Assembly: GCA_900319835.1 (NCBI GenBank)
Contig: ONPY01000017.1
Location: 1 to 29,463, forward strand
Length of the DNA: 29,463 nt
Source of the DNA: an uncultured Eubacteriales bacterium
GTDB taxonomy: Bacteria > Bacillota_A > Clostridia > Oscillospirales > Oscillospiraceae
Direction: 5' to 3'
This document shows, piece by piece, positions 6,556-14,652 of the stretch. The notes below the pieces were generated by a model. It searched no databases, was not told the DNA's origin, and saw only the letters and a program-made list of their open reading frames with translations. A program made the position numbers and the translations under genes. Numbering within the stretch: the stretch's first letter is position 1; every line of letters begins with the position of its first letter.

Positions 6556-7815
6556 TTACAATTCGATCCGGCACGGTCGGCCGGTCTCGGCGTTGACGTA
6601 GATGATCACCGGCTCACCCTCGAGCCCGGTGCAGCGCAGCTCCCAGCAGGCCAGCGGATTGCCGCCCGGGCTGCGGCAGATCACCCGGCGGCTGCTCTCG
6701 GCCGTCACGGAATCGGGCAGCGTGTCCAGGGCCTCCTGCTCCTCTGTCTTCCAGTTCAGCTCCGCCGGCTCCGGGTCGTAGCGCGTGGCGTCAAAGGCGT
6801 AGACGCTGCCGTCGTCGAGCGCGATGGTGATGCTCACGCCGTCCTCTGTTCTCGGCACGCCCTCCTGGGTCGGGACATAATAGAAGCTCGCCAGCGCGCC
6901 GTTTTCCCCGCCGCGCTCGGGGACAAGATCTTCAAAGCCGTTGTCCGCAAGAAATTTTTCCGCATAGCCCCGCGCCTCCTCCGGGGAGAGCCTGCCGTTC
7001 TCCACCAGGCGGGACTGGGCCACATACTCCAGCCCCCGGCGGCTCACGCCGATGAGCAGACCGCCCGCGCTGTAGCAGAGGCGGCCCTCGGGGCCCTCGG
7101 CGGTATACTCCTCCCGCAGCTCCCGCTCCTCCACGCCCGCGGCCTTTGCCGCAAGGGCCCTGGCCTCACCGTCCGTGAGGGTGCCGGGGTCTCTGTTTTT
7201 TTCGGGGCTGAACTGGCCCTCGTAGGCAAAGGCCTCCGGCGCGGTAAAGCCGCTCTCGTAGTCCAGCAGCCGGGCCGAGAGCCGCTCGGTCCCATCCTCG
7301 CCCACGTTGCGCAGGGGCGTCTCCCGCCGGTCCATGGCGACATCGCCGCTGTGTACCTTTGCCTGCAGCTCGCGCAGACTGTCGGCCAGCTGCGCGGCTG
7401 CCTCGCCGAAATCCTGCAGGTGCTGCCGGTCGCTCTCCTCCAGTGTTTCGGCGGACAGGGCGCAGAGACTCGCGGTGTAGTCCCCGGCCCGGTTGAGAAA
7501 GCCCAGCAGCCCTTCCAACTCCTGGGTAGCAAAGGGCAGGACGGAGAGGGCCGTGTCGCAGGAGAGGGCCGCGGCGTGGGCCTGGGCGCAGAGACTCTTG
7601 CCCAGGGCCTCGTCCCCGGCGTAGCTGAGCTTCTTGAGCGACAGGCTCAGCGCGTCCGCCGCGGTCACCGCCTCCTCAAAGGCCCGGGCCGCCGCAAGAT
7701 CCGAGGCCGCGCGGTACCATTCCAGGCGCGACTGGGACGCCCAGGCCAGCCCGCCCAGCCCGATGAGCGCCGCCAGGGTATAGACAATCAGAAGAATCCT
7801 GATTTTTTTGACCAT
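6556..7815 (-). CDS. ypeB: Germination protein YpeB
   Basis: 419 residues. An N-terminal hydrophobic anchor (about 5-25, IRILLIVYTLAALIGLGGLAW) precedes a helical region (LEWYRAASDLAAARAFEEAV, then LSLSLKKLSYAGD) characteristic of YpeB. PepSY-like modules follow to the C-terminus (VNAETGRPCRIEL). In Bacillus, YpeB is needed for correct deposition and stability of the cortex-lytic enzyme SleB in the spore. Its presence implies that the organism sporulates. No sleB is adjacent: upstream is gltX and downstream is a terminator. The ribosome site (AAAGGGGG) lies in the 3' arm of the hairpin that ends gltX, so access to it may be restricted. I saw no convincing sigma-G promoter. Confidence 0.9.
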   Translation of the reverse strand: MVKKIRILLIVYTLAALIGLGGLAWASQSRLEWYRAASDLAAARAFEEAVTAADALSLSLKKLSYAGDEALGKSLCAQAHAAALSCDTALSVLPFATQELEGLLGFLNRAGDYTASLCALSAETLEESDRQHLQDFGEAAAQLADSLRELQAKVHSGDVAMDRRETPLRNVGEDGTERLSARLLDYESGFTAPEAFAYEGQFSPEKNRDPGTLTDGEARALAAKAAGVEERELREEYTAEGPEGRLCYSAGGLLIGVSRRGLEYVAQSRLVENGRLSPEEARGYAEKFLADNGFEDLVPERGGENGALASFYYVPTQEGVPRTEDGVSITIALDDGSVYAFDATRYDPEPAELNWKTEEQEALDTLPDSVTAESSRRVICRSPGGNPLACWELRCTGLEGEPVIIYVNAETGRPCRIEL

Positions 7816-7857
7816 AAAAATTCCCCCTTTGGGTAATTAGCTTTACCCAAAAGGGGG
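7816..7857 (-). terminator. gltX terminator overlapping the ypeB ribosome site
   Basis: On the minus strand a strong stem pairs 7843-7857 with 7823-7836 (CCCCCTTTTGGGTAA against TTACCCAAAGGGGG, one unpaired base, six-base loop) and is followed by AATTTTT. This is a standard intrinsic terminator for gltX. The last arm, AAAGGGGG, is also the only Shine-Dalgarno-like sequence for the ypeB ATG at 7813-7815. Confidence 0.8.
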
Positions 7858-7877
7858 AGAATTATTTGAGCGTGGAG

Positions 7878-9353
7878 TTAAGCGAGCTTTTCCAGCCCCA
7901 CGCGCAGTCTTCTGAGGCACGCGTCCCGGCCGAGGATGCGGCAGATCTCCACCGCGCCGCCGGGGGTGACGGCTTTGCCGGCCGCCGCGATGCGCACGGG
8001 CCACATGACCTTGGCGTTTTTGACGCCCTCGGTCTCGGCCAGCTTCACCATCACGTCCATGATGCCCTCGTCGTTCCAGCTCTCCAGCGCCTCGAAGGCG
8101 GGGATCACCTTCTCCAGCATGGCCTTGGCCGAGTCGCGGTCGGACTTGGACTTCTTGTGGACAAAGAGCTCGGCGTCGTAGTCGGGCAGCCGGTCGAAGA
8201 AGTCGACCTTCTCGGGGATCTCGCCCAGCACCTCGGTGCGCTGCTGCAGGAGGGCGGCAATGGCCGCGGCGTCATAGGCCGGATTCTTCACGCTCTTGCG
8301 GATCCAGGGCTCGGCCACCTTCGCAAAGTCCCCGGGGCTCATGGCGCGGATGTACTCTGCGTTGAAGTAGCGCAGCTTCTCGATGTCAAAGATGGCGGGG
8401 GACTTGGAGATGCCCGCAAGGTCAAAGACCTGCTTGAGCTCGTCGAGCGAGAAGATCTCCTGCTCACCGCGGGGGCTCCAGCCCAGCAGCGTGACGTAGT
8501 TGATGACCGCGTCGGTGAGGAAGCCCTGGGCGATCAGGTCCTCGTAGGAGGGGTCGCCGTGGCGCTTGGACATCTTGTTCTGGGCGTCGCGCATGACGGG
8601 GGAGCAGTGGACGTACTTGGGGATGGGCCAGCCGAAGCCCTCGTACAGGAGGTTGTACTTCGGGGCGGAGGAGAGGTACTCGCTGCCGCGCACCACATGG
8701 GTGATGCCCATGAGGTGGTCGTCCACCACGTTTGCAAAGTTATAGGTGGGCAGGCCGTCGCGCTTTAAGAGCACCTGGTCATCCAGGGTCTTGTTCTCCA
8801 CGGTGATGTCGCCGAAGATCTCGTCGTGGAAGGTGGTGCTGCCCTCGTGGGGGATGCGCTGGCGGATCACAAAGGGCCGGCCCTCGGCGGCGAGGCGGTC
8901 GGACTCCTCCCGGGGCATATCGCGGCAGGGGTCGTCCCCGCGGTTAAAGTCGCCGGAATCCTCCTCGGATTCGGTCTTTTCGCAGAAGCAGCGGTAGGCG
9001 TGGCCGCGCTCCATCAGCAGCTCCGCGTACTCCTTGTAGAGGGGTCTGCGCTCGGTCTGCACATAGGGGGCCACGGGGCCGCCCACGTCGGGGCCCTCGT
9101 CGTGCTCCAGGTGGCACTCGGCCATCGTCTTGTAGATGACGTCCACCGCGCCCTCCACCAGCCGCCCCTGGTCGGTGTCCTCAATGCGCAGGATGAACTT
9201 GCCCTGGCCGTGCCGCGCGATCAGGTAGGTGTAGAGCGCGGTGCGCAGGTTGCCGACGTGCATATATCCCGTGGGAGAGGGAGCAAAGCGGGTGCGCACC
9301 TCGCCGGTGGGAATCCGCGCCTCCATCTCGTCAAACCAAGTCATGTCTTTCAT
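7878..9353 (-). CDS. gltX: Glutamate--tRNA ligase
   Basis: 491 residues, class I synthetase that charges tRNA-Glu (and possibly tRNA-Gln in bacteria lacking GlnRS). The HIGH-type motif is HVGN at 32-35 within FAPSPTGYMHVGNLRTAL. IEDTDQGR follows, and the KMSKS-type loop is KMSKR at 260-264. Cys122, Cys124 and Cys143 sit where many GluRS enzymes have a zinc-binding region. The start is ATG at 9351-9353 with GGAGA upstream. The longer frame from 9434 is rejected because it begins inside the -35 box. The gene has its own promoter, divergent from trpS, and ends at a strong terminator before ypeB. Confidence 0.97.
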   Translation of the reverse strand: MKDMTWFDEMEARIPTGEVRTRFAPSPTGYMHVGNLRTALYTYLIARHGQGKFILRIEDTDQGRLVEGAVDVIYKTMAECHLEHDEGPDVGGPVAPYVQTERRPLYKEYAELLMERGHAYRCFCEKTESEEDSGDFNRGDDPCRDMPREESDRLAAEGRPFVIRQRIPHEGSTTFHDEIFGDITVENKTLDDQVLLKRDGLPTYNFANVVDDHLMGITHVVRGSEYLSSAPKYNLLYEGFGWPIPKYVHCSPVMRDAQNKMSKRHGDPSYEDLIAQGFLTDAVINYVTLLGWSPRGEQEIFSLDELKQVFDLAGISKSPAIFDIEKLRYFNAEYIRAMSPGDFAKVAEPWIRKSVKNPAYDAAAIAALLQQRTEVLGEIPEKVDFFDRLPDYDAELFVHKKSKSDRDSAKAMLEKVIPAFEALESWNDEGIMDVMVKLAETEGVKNAKVMWPVRIAAAGKAVTPGGAVEICRILGRDACLRRLRVGLEKLA

Positions 9354-9405
9354 AGCAATCTCCGATCTTTTTTCTGTCCGGGCAGAAGTGATTTCATACC
9401 CTGCT

Positions 9406-9434
9406 ATATTATTTTGCATTTTTGCTGTTGTCAA
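9406..9434 (-). promoter_or_regulatory. Promoter of gltX
   Basis: Minus strand TTGACA (9429-9434) and TAATAT (9406-9411), exactly 17 bp apart. The start point is near 9399, leaving a leader of about 45 nt, too short for a T-box. Its -35 box overlaps the -35 box of the divergent trpS promoter. Confidence 0.8.
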
Positions 9435-9456
9435 GCCCCAGTTCTTTTGTTAAAAT
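9428..9456 (+). promoter_or_regulatory. Promoter of trpS
   Basis: TTGTCA (9428-9433) and TAAAAT (9451-9456) are 17 bp apart, with an upstream TG at 9448-9449. The start point is near 9463, about 52 nt before the trpS ATG, so there is no room for a T-box leader. The seven bases TTGTCAA at 9428-9434 serve as -35 for both directions. Confidence 0.75.
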
Positions 9457-9514
9457 AGATAAGAATGTTTTTCGCGCTTTTTCGCAAGCGCCTCTTTCGA
9501 TAGGAGGATCCCCC

Positions 9515-10531
9515 ATGGAAAACGAAACCGCTGTCAAGAAAGTCATGCTCTCCGGCATCCAGCCCTCCGGCGACCTGCACCTGGGCAACTACCTGGGCGC
9601 CGTCAAAAACTGGGCGGCCCTGGCGGATCAGTTTGAGTGCTATTATTTCATGGCCGACCTGCACACGCTCACCGTGCGGCAGAACCCGACGGAGTTTCGC
9701 CGGCGCGCCACCGCGCAGCTGGCCCAGTACATCGCCTGCGGCCTCGACCCGCAGAAGAACACCCTCTTCCTCCAGAGCCATGTACACGAGCACGCCGAGC
9801 TCGGCTGGATCCTCAACTGCTACACCATGTTCGGCGAGCTCTCCCGCATGACCCAGTTCAAGGACAAGAGCGCCAAGAACGCCGACAACATCAACGGCGG
9901 CCTCTTCACCTATCCCGCCTTGATGGCGGCGGACATCCTGCTGTACCAGGCGGACTTTGTCCCCGTGGGCGAGGATCAGAAGCAGCACTGCGAGCTGACG
10001 CGCGACGTGGCCATCCGCTTCAACAACCTCTACGGCGAGACCTTCAAGGTGCCCGAGCCCTATATCCCCAAGGTGGGCGCGCGCATCATGTCCCTCTCCA
10101 ACCCCACCGGCAAGATGTCCAAGTCCGACCCGAACGGCTGCGTCTTCCTCATGGACAAGCCCGAGGACATCGCCCGCAAATTTAAGCGCGCCATCACCGA
10201 CTCCGACACCGAGCGCTGCGTCCGCTTCGACCCGGAGGCAAAGCCCGGCGTCTCCAACCTCATGAACATCTACGCCTCCGTCACCGGCAAAAGCTTTGAC
10301 GAGATCGAGCGGGAGTTCGAGGGCCAGGGCTACGGCGTGTTCAAGCCCGCCGTGGGCGAGGCCGTCATCGAGACCCTGCGCCCCATCCGCGAGGAGGCCG
10401 AGCGCATGATCGCCGACAAGGCCTATCTCAAGGATGTGTATACCGACGGCGCCCAGCGTGCCTCCGTTGTGGCGCGCAAGACCCTGCGCAAGGTCTACAA
10501 GAAGCTCGGCCTGGTGGAAAAACCCTTTTAA
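9515..10531 (+). CDS. trpS: Tryptophan--tRNA ligase
   Basis: 338 residues, the normal size of bacterial TrpRS. It has the HIGH-type motif HLGN at 22-25 (SGIQPSGDLHLGNYLGAV) and the KMSKS loop KMSKS at 200-204 (GKMSKSDPN). GEDQKQHCELTRDVA is also characteristic of TrpRS. ATG at 9515 is chosen because AGGAGG lies 7 nt upstream (9502-9507). The upstream extension to 9422 would run through the promoter. The enzyme charges tRNA-Trp in the cytoplasm. It is transcribed alone from a promoter divergent from gltX. Confidence 0.97.
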   Translation: MENETAVKKVMLSGIQPSGDLHLGNYLGAVKNWAALADQFECYYFMADLHTLTVRQNPTEFRRRATAQLAQYIACGLDPQKNTLFLQSHVHEHAELGWILNCYTMFGELSRMTQFKDKSAKNADNINGGLFTYPALMAADILLYQADFVPVGEDQKQHCELTRDVAIRFNNLYGETFKVPEPYIPKVGARIMSLSNPTGKMSKSDPNGCVFLMDKPEDIARKFKRAITDSDTERCVRFDPEAKPGVSNLMNIYASVTGKSFDEIEREFEGQGYGVFKPAVGEAVIETLRPIREEAERMIADKAYLKDVYTDGAQRASVVARKTLRKVYKKLGLVEKPF

Positions 10532-10532
10532 T

Positions 10533-10556
10533 CGTCAAAATGCAAGCATTTTGACG
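10533..10556. other. Perfect palindrome just after trpS
   Basis: CGTCAAAATGC and GCATTTTGACG form a perfect 11-bp inverted repeat with a two-base centre, starting one base after the trpS stop codon. No T-run follows, so it is not a textbook terminator. It may protect the 3' end of the transcript or mark the edge of a repeat. Confidence 0.6.
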
Positions 10557-10613
10557 AGCTTGCAGCTCTCTGCGCGCACTCGCTTCGCTCGCACACTGGA
10601 TAGCTGAGAAGAG

Positions 10614-10644
10614 TTTTTTGTCAGGCGCATGTCCTGACAAAAAA
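10614..10644. other. Palindrome with outer T/A tracts, before the tagO-like gene
   Basis: TTTTTTGTCAGG (10614-10625) pairs with CCTGACAAAAAA (10633-10644). The T-run is on the 5' side of the stem on both strands, the reverse of a normal intrinsic terminator. The rest of 10532-10724 holds smaller inverted repeats (GCTTCGCTTTCGCGAAG near 10657) and the ribosome site GGAGGAAA at 10712-10719. No gene was found there and no clear promoter for the next gene. Confidence 0.55.
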
Positions 10645-10724
10645 CGGATTTGAATTGCTTCGCTTTCGCGAAGAGCCAAGTTCGCTTTTCATACGATCAG
10701 AAACATTTTTCGGAGGAAACCTTT

Positions 10725-11825
10725 ATGTTTCCAAAACTCAGCCAGTGGCCGGCGCTGGCCCTCGCCTTCGCCGTGTCGCTCGCCATCTCCTATTTCATGA
10801 CCCCGCCGGTCAAGCGCTTTGCGGAGAAGATCGGCGCCATGGACATCCCCAAGGATGACCGCCGGGTCCACGATCACCCCATTCCCCGGATGGGGGGCCT
10901 GGCCATCATCATGGGCTTTGTGCTGTCGGTGCTGCTGTTTGTGCCGGTGTCGGACAAGGTCTATGGCATTGTAATCGGCTCCTTCATCATCGCGGGCATG
11001 GGCTTTGTGGACGACATCGTCTCGCTCCGCCCCATGGTGAAGTTCATCATCCAGATCTTTGCCGCGCTGGTCTGCGTCCGCTTCGGCCTGGAGATCGACG
11101 CAATCTCCTGGCCCTCGGCCCAGACCTACATCGAGCTTGGACCCTGGGGCGCACCGCTGACCATGCTGTGGATCGTCCTGTGCACCAACGCCATCAACCT
11201 CATCGACGGGCTGGACGGCCTGGCGGTGGGTGTGTCCGCCATCTGCTCCTTCTTCCTGCTGATGGGCGCCTTGATGTTTGCCATGCCGACGCCCGCCGTC
11301 GCCCTGATCCTCGCGGCGCTGCTGGCCGCCTGCCTGGGCTTCATCCCCTTCAACCACAACCCTGCCAAGATCTTCATGGGGGACGTGGGTTCGCAGTTTC
11401 TGGGCTTCGTGCTGGCGGCGGTGTCCATCCTGGGCCTGTTTAAATTACAGACCGTGGTCACCTTTGCCGTCCCCCTGGCGGATACCGCCTTTGCCGTCAT
11501 CCGCCGCATTATCCACGGGCAGAGCCCCTTCCAGGCGGACAAGGGCCACTTCCATCACCGGCTCCTGGCCCTGGGGCTGAGCCAGAAGCAGGCGGTCCTG
11601 GTGCTCTACGCCTTCTCCGCCATCGGCGGCCTGGTGGGCCTCTGGATCCCCAGCAGCACCCCGCTGGTGCGCGTGCTGTGTATGATCGCCATTCTGATCG
11701 CCCTGCTCGGCATCCTGGTCATCATCTTCATCCGCAACCCGCGCCGGGCCCGCGCCCGGAAGGCGCGCCGGGAGAAGGAAAAGGCCCGGCGGGATATGGC
11801 CGGCCCTGAGGACAAAGAGAAATAA
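10725..11825 (+). CDS. WecA/TagO-type undecaprenyl-phosphate N-acetylhexosamine-1-phosphate transferase
   Basis: 366 residues, about ten or eleven membrane helices, a member of the MraY/WecA/TagO polyprenyl phosphate transferase family (Glycos_transf_4). Key motifs are PKDDRRVHDHPIPRMGG, GMGFVDDIVSL, the catalytic stretch NAINLIDGLDGLA, NHNPAKIFMGDVGSQFLG, and the C-terminal HFHHRL of the WecA/TagO branch. The enzyme starts a lipid-linked surface polymer such as teichoic acid or a polysaccharide by placing a sugar phosphate on undecaprenyl phosphate. ATG at 10725 has GGAGGAAA upstream; the longer frame to 10650 is not favoured. A charged Arg/Lys/Glu tail ends the protein. No other teichoic acid genes are adjacent, so tagO against wecA is undecided. 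Confidence 0.93.
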   Translation: MFPKLSQWPALALAFAVSLAISYFMTPPVKRFAEKIGAMDIPKDDRRVHDHPIPRMGGLAIIMGFVLSVLLFVPVSDKVYGIVIGSFIIAGMGFVDDIVSLRPMVKFIIQIFAALVCVRFGLEIDAISWPSAQTYIELGPWGAPLTMLWIVLCTNAINLIDGLDGLAVGVSAICSFFLLMGALMFAMPTPAVALILAALLAACLGFIPFNHNPAKIFMGDVGSQFLGFVLAAVSILGLFKLQTVVTFAVPLADTAFAVIRRIIHGQSPFQADKGHFHHRLLALGLSQKQAVLVLYAFSAIGGLVGLWIPSSTPLVRVLCMIAILIALLGILVIIFIRNPRRARARKARREKEKARRDMAGPEDKEK

Positions 11826-11847
11826 GAACAAGCAAAAGAACAGCTAA

Positions 11848-11887
11848 CCCCGGGAGACTCTTTTTGAAAGAGTCTCCCGGGGTTTTT
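11848..11887 (+). terminator. Strong intrinsic terminator after the TagO/WecA-type gene
   Basis: A 16-bp perfect stem (11848-11863 pairing with 11867-11882, CCCCGGGAGACTCTTT type) with a three-base loop is followed by TTTTT at 11883-11887. It separates the plus-strand unit from the converging ABC permease gene whose stop is at 11910. Confidence 0.93.
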
Positions 11888-11909
11888 GCGCCGGTTTTCA
11901 ACCACGGGG

Positions 11910-13784
11910 TCACGCGGCGATCCGCGGCTCGCCCGCCTGCCTCCGCGCGGCGTAGTTCTCCGGCTCCACGCCCAGGTTTTCCTTGAGCCAGCGCAGGGTG
12001 TTGGCCGAGTTCATCAGCACGTTCAGATCGATGACGCTGTCCCAGTAGTAGCTGCCCTCCGCGTCGGACTTGGGCAGGGGCGTGAGCTCAAGGGTGACGC
12101 TGACGGTGCTCTGCAAATCTCGGCACTGCTCGCTCTCATAGGGAAACCAGAGGCCGATGTTCCCCGCCTGCGCGTCGGGCAGGATGCCCGTCCGGTACAG
12201 GTCCAGGGCCTGCTCCGGGGTGAGGGTCAGTTCGTCGCCGGTCCAGCCCCGCGTCTCGTCGTAGCGGGAGATGTTGACGGACGCCCGCGTGACGGAGCTC
12301 TCGTCCACCTCCCGCCCGCCGGCGGTGACCCGGCTCATCACGGCCTCCGGCACGTTGGCCAGGGCCTGGTAGCGGTTGAGGTCGGACCCCGGGTCCGCCT
12401 GGGCCGCCTCGCTGTTGACGAGGCGGTAGCTCCGCCGGACGGTTTTGCCGTTTTTCAGCGTGTAGGTCAGCGGCATGTTCCAGCAGCGCACGGAGCTTTC
12501 CCGCTCATTTTCCGCCTTGTGCGCTGTCACGCCCCGGTGAAAGTCGCAGTAGGCGGCGATGGAGGCGGGGTCGGTCATCTCCCGGCTGCCGCCTGTCTGG
12601 AGCATGACGGAGGCCACCTCGTCGGGATCCGGCACATAGCGCTCGTAGCCCGTCACGTCCGCCTCCGCGAGGATCGCCAGCAGCACGAGGAGCCCGGCGA
12701 TGATCCCGATCTGTTTCCAGCCCCGGCGGAAGACCCGCAGGGATTTTTTGATCAGCATCTCGGCCACAAACCAGCCCAGGGCCGCGCCCAGAGCCAGCAG
12801 CACGAAGGCGCAGACGGCCAGTCCCCGGCCGTAGACGATGCGGGAGAGAAACTCCTGGCACAGGATGCAGGCGACCACCACGGCGGTGCCAACGGCCATG
12901 CAGATGCGGAAGAGGGGCCGCAGCACCGGCACCGCCACGATCTCCCCGGCGGCTTCCATGTGCCGCTTTTTGAGGATCAGCACCGCCAGCAGCCCCAGAA
13001 GCAGTCCCACGCCGCACAGAAGCGCGAGATATCTCAGCCCGCTGATTGAGTAAGTCATGGGCGCGCTCTCCGCCGCGCGCGGATCTGCCGGGAGGGTGCG
13101 CTGCGCCGTCACGTTCAGCGTCATGAGCACCGTGGGCAGAGGGGACAGCCAGGAGAGGGCCTCCTGCTGATAGGTGTAGCCGTAGACCAGCGTGTGCAGC
13201 AGGGCGTGCACCGCCCCCTCAAACACCTGGGCCGTGCAGCCCAGCACCACGTACACCGCGGGCAGCACGAAGATGTTCCCCGTCAGCACCCCGCAGAAGC
13301 AGGCAAGCCCGTAGAAGGCCACGGTGCCCAATACCACCAGCAGCAGCCAGGTACCCAGATGCCCCGAAACGACCCCCGGCACCCGGGGACAGACCGCCAG
13401 CATCACCAGAAAAGCCAGCACATCGGCCAGCAGCATCGGAACAAGGCCGGTGAGAAAGGCTGTGAAGTAGGCCTCCTCCCGGCGCATGGGCAGGGAGTTG
13501 ATCAGCCCGCAGCTCCGGCGGTCATAGAGATAGCTCAGCATGGCCATGGCCATCACGGGCATGGCGAAGATGGAGAACTTGGCAAGCTCCGTGCCGGTCT
13601 CCAGCAGGGAGCGGTTGACGTTGTTGATATAGTCCAGCTCGCGGAAGTAATCGATGCTCTTGATGCCCGCCAGCTGCAGCGGCGCGTACAGCAGCACCGC
13701 GAGCCACAGCGCCCACAGGGGCCAGAAGCGCCGCAGCAGGCTCTTGGCAAAGCCCTTGTTATAGAAGGATATTCTTGATTTCAT
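11910..13784 (-). CDS. ABC transporter permease with large extracytoplasmic C-terminal domain
   Basis: 624 residues. Six or more hydrophobic segments occupy about residues 15-290 (for example WPLWALWLAVLLYAPLQLAG and MAMLSYLYDRR). Two more near 295-345 are followed by a segment at about 355-380 and a C-terminal region of about 240 residues outside the membrane. It partners the ATPase encoded upstream. The C-terminal part resembles what is often labelled DUF6449 next to GntR/ABC pairs, but I give that name tentatively. The start is ATG at 13784 with GGGAGGTG upstream; a GTG at 13793 would add three residues. The start lies inside the ATPase gene (26 bp overlap). It probably works in envelope stress or antimicrobial response; the substrate is unknown. 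Confidence 0.85.
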   Translation of the reverse strand: MKSRISFYNKGFAKSLLRRFWPLWALWLAVLLYAPLQLAGIKSIDYFRELDYINNVNRSLLETGTELAKFSIFAMPVMAMAMLSYLYDRRSCGLINSLPMRREEAYFTAFLTGLVPMLLADVLAFLVMLAVCPRVPGVVSGHLGTWLLLVVLGTVAFYGLACFCGVLTGNIFVLPAVYVVLGCTAQVFEGAVHALLHTLVYGYTYQQEALSWLSPLPTVLMTLNVTAQRTLPADPRAAESAPMTYSISGLRYLALLCGVGLLLGLLAVLILKKRHMEAAGEIVAVPVLRPLFRICMAVGTAVVVACILCQEFLSRIVYGRGLAVCAFVLLALGAALGWFVAEMLIKKSLRVFRRGWKQIGIIAGLLVLLAILAEADVTGYERYVPDPDEVASVMLQTGGSREMTDPASIAAYCDFHRGVTAHKAENERESSVRCWNMPLTYTLKNGKTVRRSYRLVNSEAAQADPGSDLNRYQALANVPEAVMSRVTAGGREVDESSVTRASVNISRYDETRGWTGDELTLTPEQALDLYRTGILPDAQAGNIGLWFPYESEQCRDLQSTVSVTLELTPLPKSDAEGSYYWDSVIDLNVLMNSANTLRWLKENLGVEPENYAARRQAGEPRIAA

Positions 13785-14652
13785 GCTCGGCACCTCCCAG
13801 CTCGTAGATGAAGATCTCCTCCAGACTCAGGGGCAGCACGTCCAGGAAGAAGGGCTCGCAGGCGGCGAGCTTCGCCGTCAGCTCCTCACGCTTTCCCCGC
13901 AGGATCAGCTGCCGCAGGCGTCCGGTGCGGCTCTCGTGCAGGATGCTCAAGCCCTCGGGCAGCTCCCGCTCCTCCGGCAGGGCCAGCTGGATCTTCACGG
14001 TGTTCTCCTGCATCTCACTCAGCGGCCGCTCCAGCAGCATTTTGCCCTTGTTCATGATGCCCACGTGGTCGCACACGTCCTCCAGCTCCCGCAGATTGTG
14101 GGAGGAGACCAGCACCGTGGTGCCCCGCTCGGCCACATCCTGCAGCAGCAGACTCCAGACCTGACGGCGCATCACGGGGTCGAGTCCGTCCACCGGCTCG
14201 TCCAGCAAAATCACCTCCGGGCAGCAGCTCAGGGCGATCCAGAAGGCCGCCTGCTTCTGCATACCCTTGGAGAGGCGGCGCACGGGCTGCTCCGGCTTCA
14301 AGTCGAAGGCCGGGGCCAGCTTTTCAAAGCGCTCCTCGGAAAAGCCCGGCATCATGCTGCGGGTGAAGTTCTTCATCTCCCGGATAGAGGCCCCGCCGAA
14401 GTAGAACACCTCGTCGGGAATATAGGCAATCCGCGCCTTGACGGCGGGGTTTTCGTACACCGGCTCCCCGTCGATCAAAACCGTGCCGGAATCCTGGCGG
14501 TAGATGCCTGCCAGGTGGCGGATCAGCGTGGATTTGCCCGCGCCGTTGGGGCCCACCAGCCCGTAGACCGCGCCCTTCGGCACGGAGAGATCCAGCCCGT
14601 CCAGGGCCCGAAAGCCGTCAAAGCTCTTGATAAGCTCCTTGACCTGTATCAT
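13759..14652 (-). CDS. ABC transporter ATP-binding protein (YtrB-like)
   Basis: 297 residues. Walker A GPNGAGKST is at 34-42, the ABC signature LSKGM at 127-131, Walker B VILLDE at 147-152, and the switch histidine lies in VLVSSHNLREL. The C-terminal 80 residues form the extension common in ABC-2 type exporters. The ATG overlaps the GntR stop (ATGA), and the 3' end overlaps the permease gene, so the three form a tight operon. Order and type match Bacillus ytrAB-like loci, in which a GntR protein represses an ABC exporter until cell-wall antibiotics appear. That functional parallel is inference. Confidence 0.93.
   Translation of the reverse strand: MIQVKELIKSFDGFRALDGLDLSVPKGAVYGLVGPNGAGKSTLIRHLAGIYRQDSGTVLIDGEPVYENPAVKARIAYIPDEVFYFGGASIREMKNFTRSMMPGFSEERFEKLAPAFDLKPEQPVRRLSKGMQKQAAFWIALSCCPEVILLDEPVDGLDPVMRRQVWSLLLQDVAERGTTVLVSSHNLRELEDVCDHVGIMNKGKMLLERPLSEMQENTVKIQLALPEERELPEGLSILHESRTGRLRQLILRGKREELTAKLAACEPFFLDVLPLSLEEIFIYELGGAEHEIKNILL

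Noticed and set aside
9354..9514. T-box riboswitch in front of gltX or trpS
   Set aside because: The promoters leave leaders of only about 45 and 52 nt, too short for a T-box, and no specifier or T-box core sequence was seen. The 59-bp vanW-metG gap is also too short.
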